A stretch of DNA of 64,000 nucleotides. Source: Planctomycetota bacterium. Lineage in GTDB: Bacteria; Planctomycetota; Phycisphaerae; UBA1845; PWPN01. The DNA is taken from assembly GCA_029550525.1 (NCBI GenBank), contig JAKPHF010000027.1, positions 47,839-111,838 of the forward strand, in the 5' to 3' direction. The translations under genes were made by a program, and so were the position numbers. Each line of letters starts with the position of its first letter. Positions within the stretch are counted from its first letter, which is position 1. Below are positions 63,214 to 64,000 of the stretch, piece after piece. The notes below the pieces were generated by a model. It did not search any database. It was not told where the DNA came from and saw only the letters and a program-made list of their open reading frames with translations.

Positions 63214-63672
63214 TCACGGGCTCTCGTTCGGGCGGGCCACGCGACAGATCTCCGACTGCTTCCACACCGCGTCGAGCACGCCGTTGATGAACTGCGGCGT
63301 TTCGGCGCCTCCGAACTCGCGGCCCAACTCGATCGCCTCGTCCATGAGCACGCGCACGGGCACATCGGGCTCCTCGACGAGCTCGTACAACGCCATCCGC
63401 AGGATGTTGCGGTCGACCACCGCCATCCGCGAGACGTCCCAGTGTGCCGAGACGCCGGCGATCATGCGATCGAACTTGGCCCGCCCGGTCCACGTGCCTG
63501 CCGCCAGACGCCGGGCGTAGGCCTCCGTGGCGTGCTCATACTGCGACTCGGCCAGCAGCGGAGCGATCAGCGGGGTGACGTCGGCGTTCTCGTCGAGCCG
63601 CTGAATGTCCATCTGATATAGGACCTGCAAGGCGAGGGTCCGGGCCGCGTGCTGATACTTCTGTTTCTTCAT
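63214..63672 (-). CDS. nusB: Transcription antitermination factor NusB
   Basis: 152 residues from ATG 63672, four bases after the ribH stop. Helical NusB fold: ARTLALQVLYQMDIQ, DRMIAGVSAHWDVSRMAVVDRNILRMALYEL, VLMDEAIELGREFGGAETPQFINGVLDAV. It binds boxA RNA with S10 and promotes rRNA antitermination. Coupled to ribH as in many bacteria. Confidence 0.95.
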   Translation of the reverse strand: MKKQKYQHAARTLALQVLYQMDIQRLDENADVTPLIAPLLAESQYEHATEAYARRLAAGTWTGRAKFDRMIAGVSAHWDVSRMAVVDRNILRMALYELVEEPDVPVRVLMDEAIELGREFGGAETPQFINGVLDAVWKQSEICRVARPNESP

Positions 63673-63676
63673 GCCA

Positions 63677-64000
63677 TCAGGGCTTGCTGGCATCCAGCTT
63701 GGCAAACAAATTCGACATCTCGATGGCGGCCAGCGCTGCATCGGCGCCCTTGTTCCCCGCCTTGGCCCCCGCTCGTTGGATGGCTTGCTCGAGGTTGTCG
63801 GCGGTGACCACACCGAAGATCACCGGCAGACCGGTCTTCAGCCCGACCTGGGCGATTCCCTTCGCCGCTTCGGCCGCCACGTAATCAAAGTGCGGCGTCT
63901 CGCCGCGGATGATGCAGCCCAGACAGATGATAGCCTCGAACTGCCCCAGCTCGGCCGCCTTGGCCGCCGCCAGGGGAAGTTCCCAGGAACCGGGCACCCA
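63677..64000 (-). CDS. ribH: 6,7-dimethyl-8-ribityllumazine synthase, N-terminus outside window
   Basis: The last 107 residues are present; the frame is open at the window edge. [50 protein letters not shown] are the classical lumazine-synthase blocks, including the His that acts in catalysis (TPHFDYV). It makes the riboflavin precursor from butanone phosphate and the ribityl-aminouracil. It is followed at once by nusB. Confidence 0.95.
   Translation of the reverse strand, partial: WVPGSWELPLAAAKAAELGQFEAIICLGCIIRGETPHFDYVAAEAAKGIAQVGLKTGLPVIFGVVTADNLEQAIQRAGAKAGNKGADAALAAIEMSNLFAKLDASKP

Overview
The window looks like chromosomal DNA of a GC-rich planctomycete, most likely class Phycisphaerae. 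The signs are a Minf_1886-type protein (a family I know only from Planctomycetota and Verrucomicrobia), two secreted proteins ending in planctomycete-style dockerin repeats, DUF4159, DUF1680/GH127 and GxGYxYP families, CxxCGYxLxGL zinc ribbons, frequent TTRPA motifs and very repeat-rich spacers. No rRNA or tRNA was found. The assignment is an inference from gene content. About 39 protein genes are supported, two of them cut by the window edges.

Left third (1-26.6 kb): a truncated secreted propeller-like protein and a GH5-like glycosidase with dockerin, which share an operator-like palindrome; the housekeeping block tmk-holB-ricT-Minf_1886; a 151-bp MITE-like element with an 8-bp target duplication; divergent lipA and an rlhA-type U32 gene with a leaderless-looking start; a large secreted subtilase; a single-module A-T-TE non-ribosomal peptide synthetase; trxB; an FHA-rhomboid fusion; a secreted GxGYxYP protein; a GH3-family acyl-adenylating enzyme; and a 2-Cys peroxiredoxin.

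Middle (26.8-52 kb): a DUF4159/terpene-cyclase-fold exported protein; an uncharacterised protein (29641-30507) whose leader folds so that its Shine-Dalgarno and start codon are base-paired; a PA0069-type radical SAM enzyme; small proteins; an orphan PilB/GspE-type ATPase beside a STAS protein; a large low-complexity TPR protein; a TMTC-like membrane protein; a deoxyhypusine-synthase-like enzyme; a phosphoesterase; a DUF362 protein; a UDP-sugar pyrophosphorylase; a TerC-PGPGW-zinc ribbon fusion; and FtsK with a long acidic linker.

Right third (52-64 kb): a secreted amidase with dockerin; a probable arabinose-polymer locus (GH127, Gfo/Idh/MocA oxidoreductase, AraR-like GntR-LacI regulator, large clan-A-like glycosidase); and ftsY-nusB-ribH.

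The spacers carry several repeat families. The most striking is a set of about twenty degenerate tracts with strict 7-bp periodicity, placed almost always at gene 3' ends and sometimes supplying the stop codon. GGCARGATRCC palindromes, GAGACGGCGGGG hairpins and other REP-like elements are also present.
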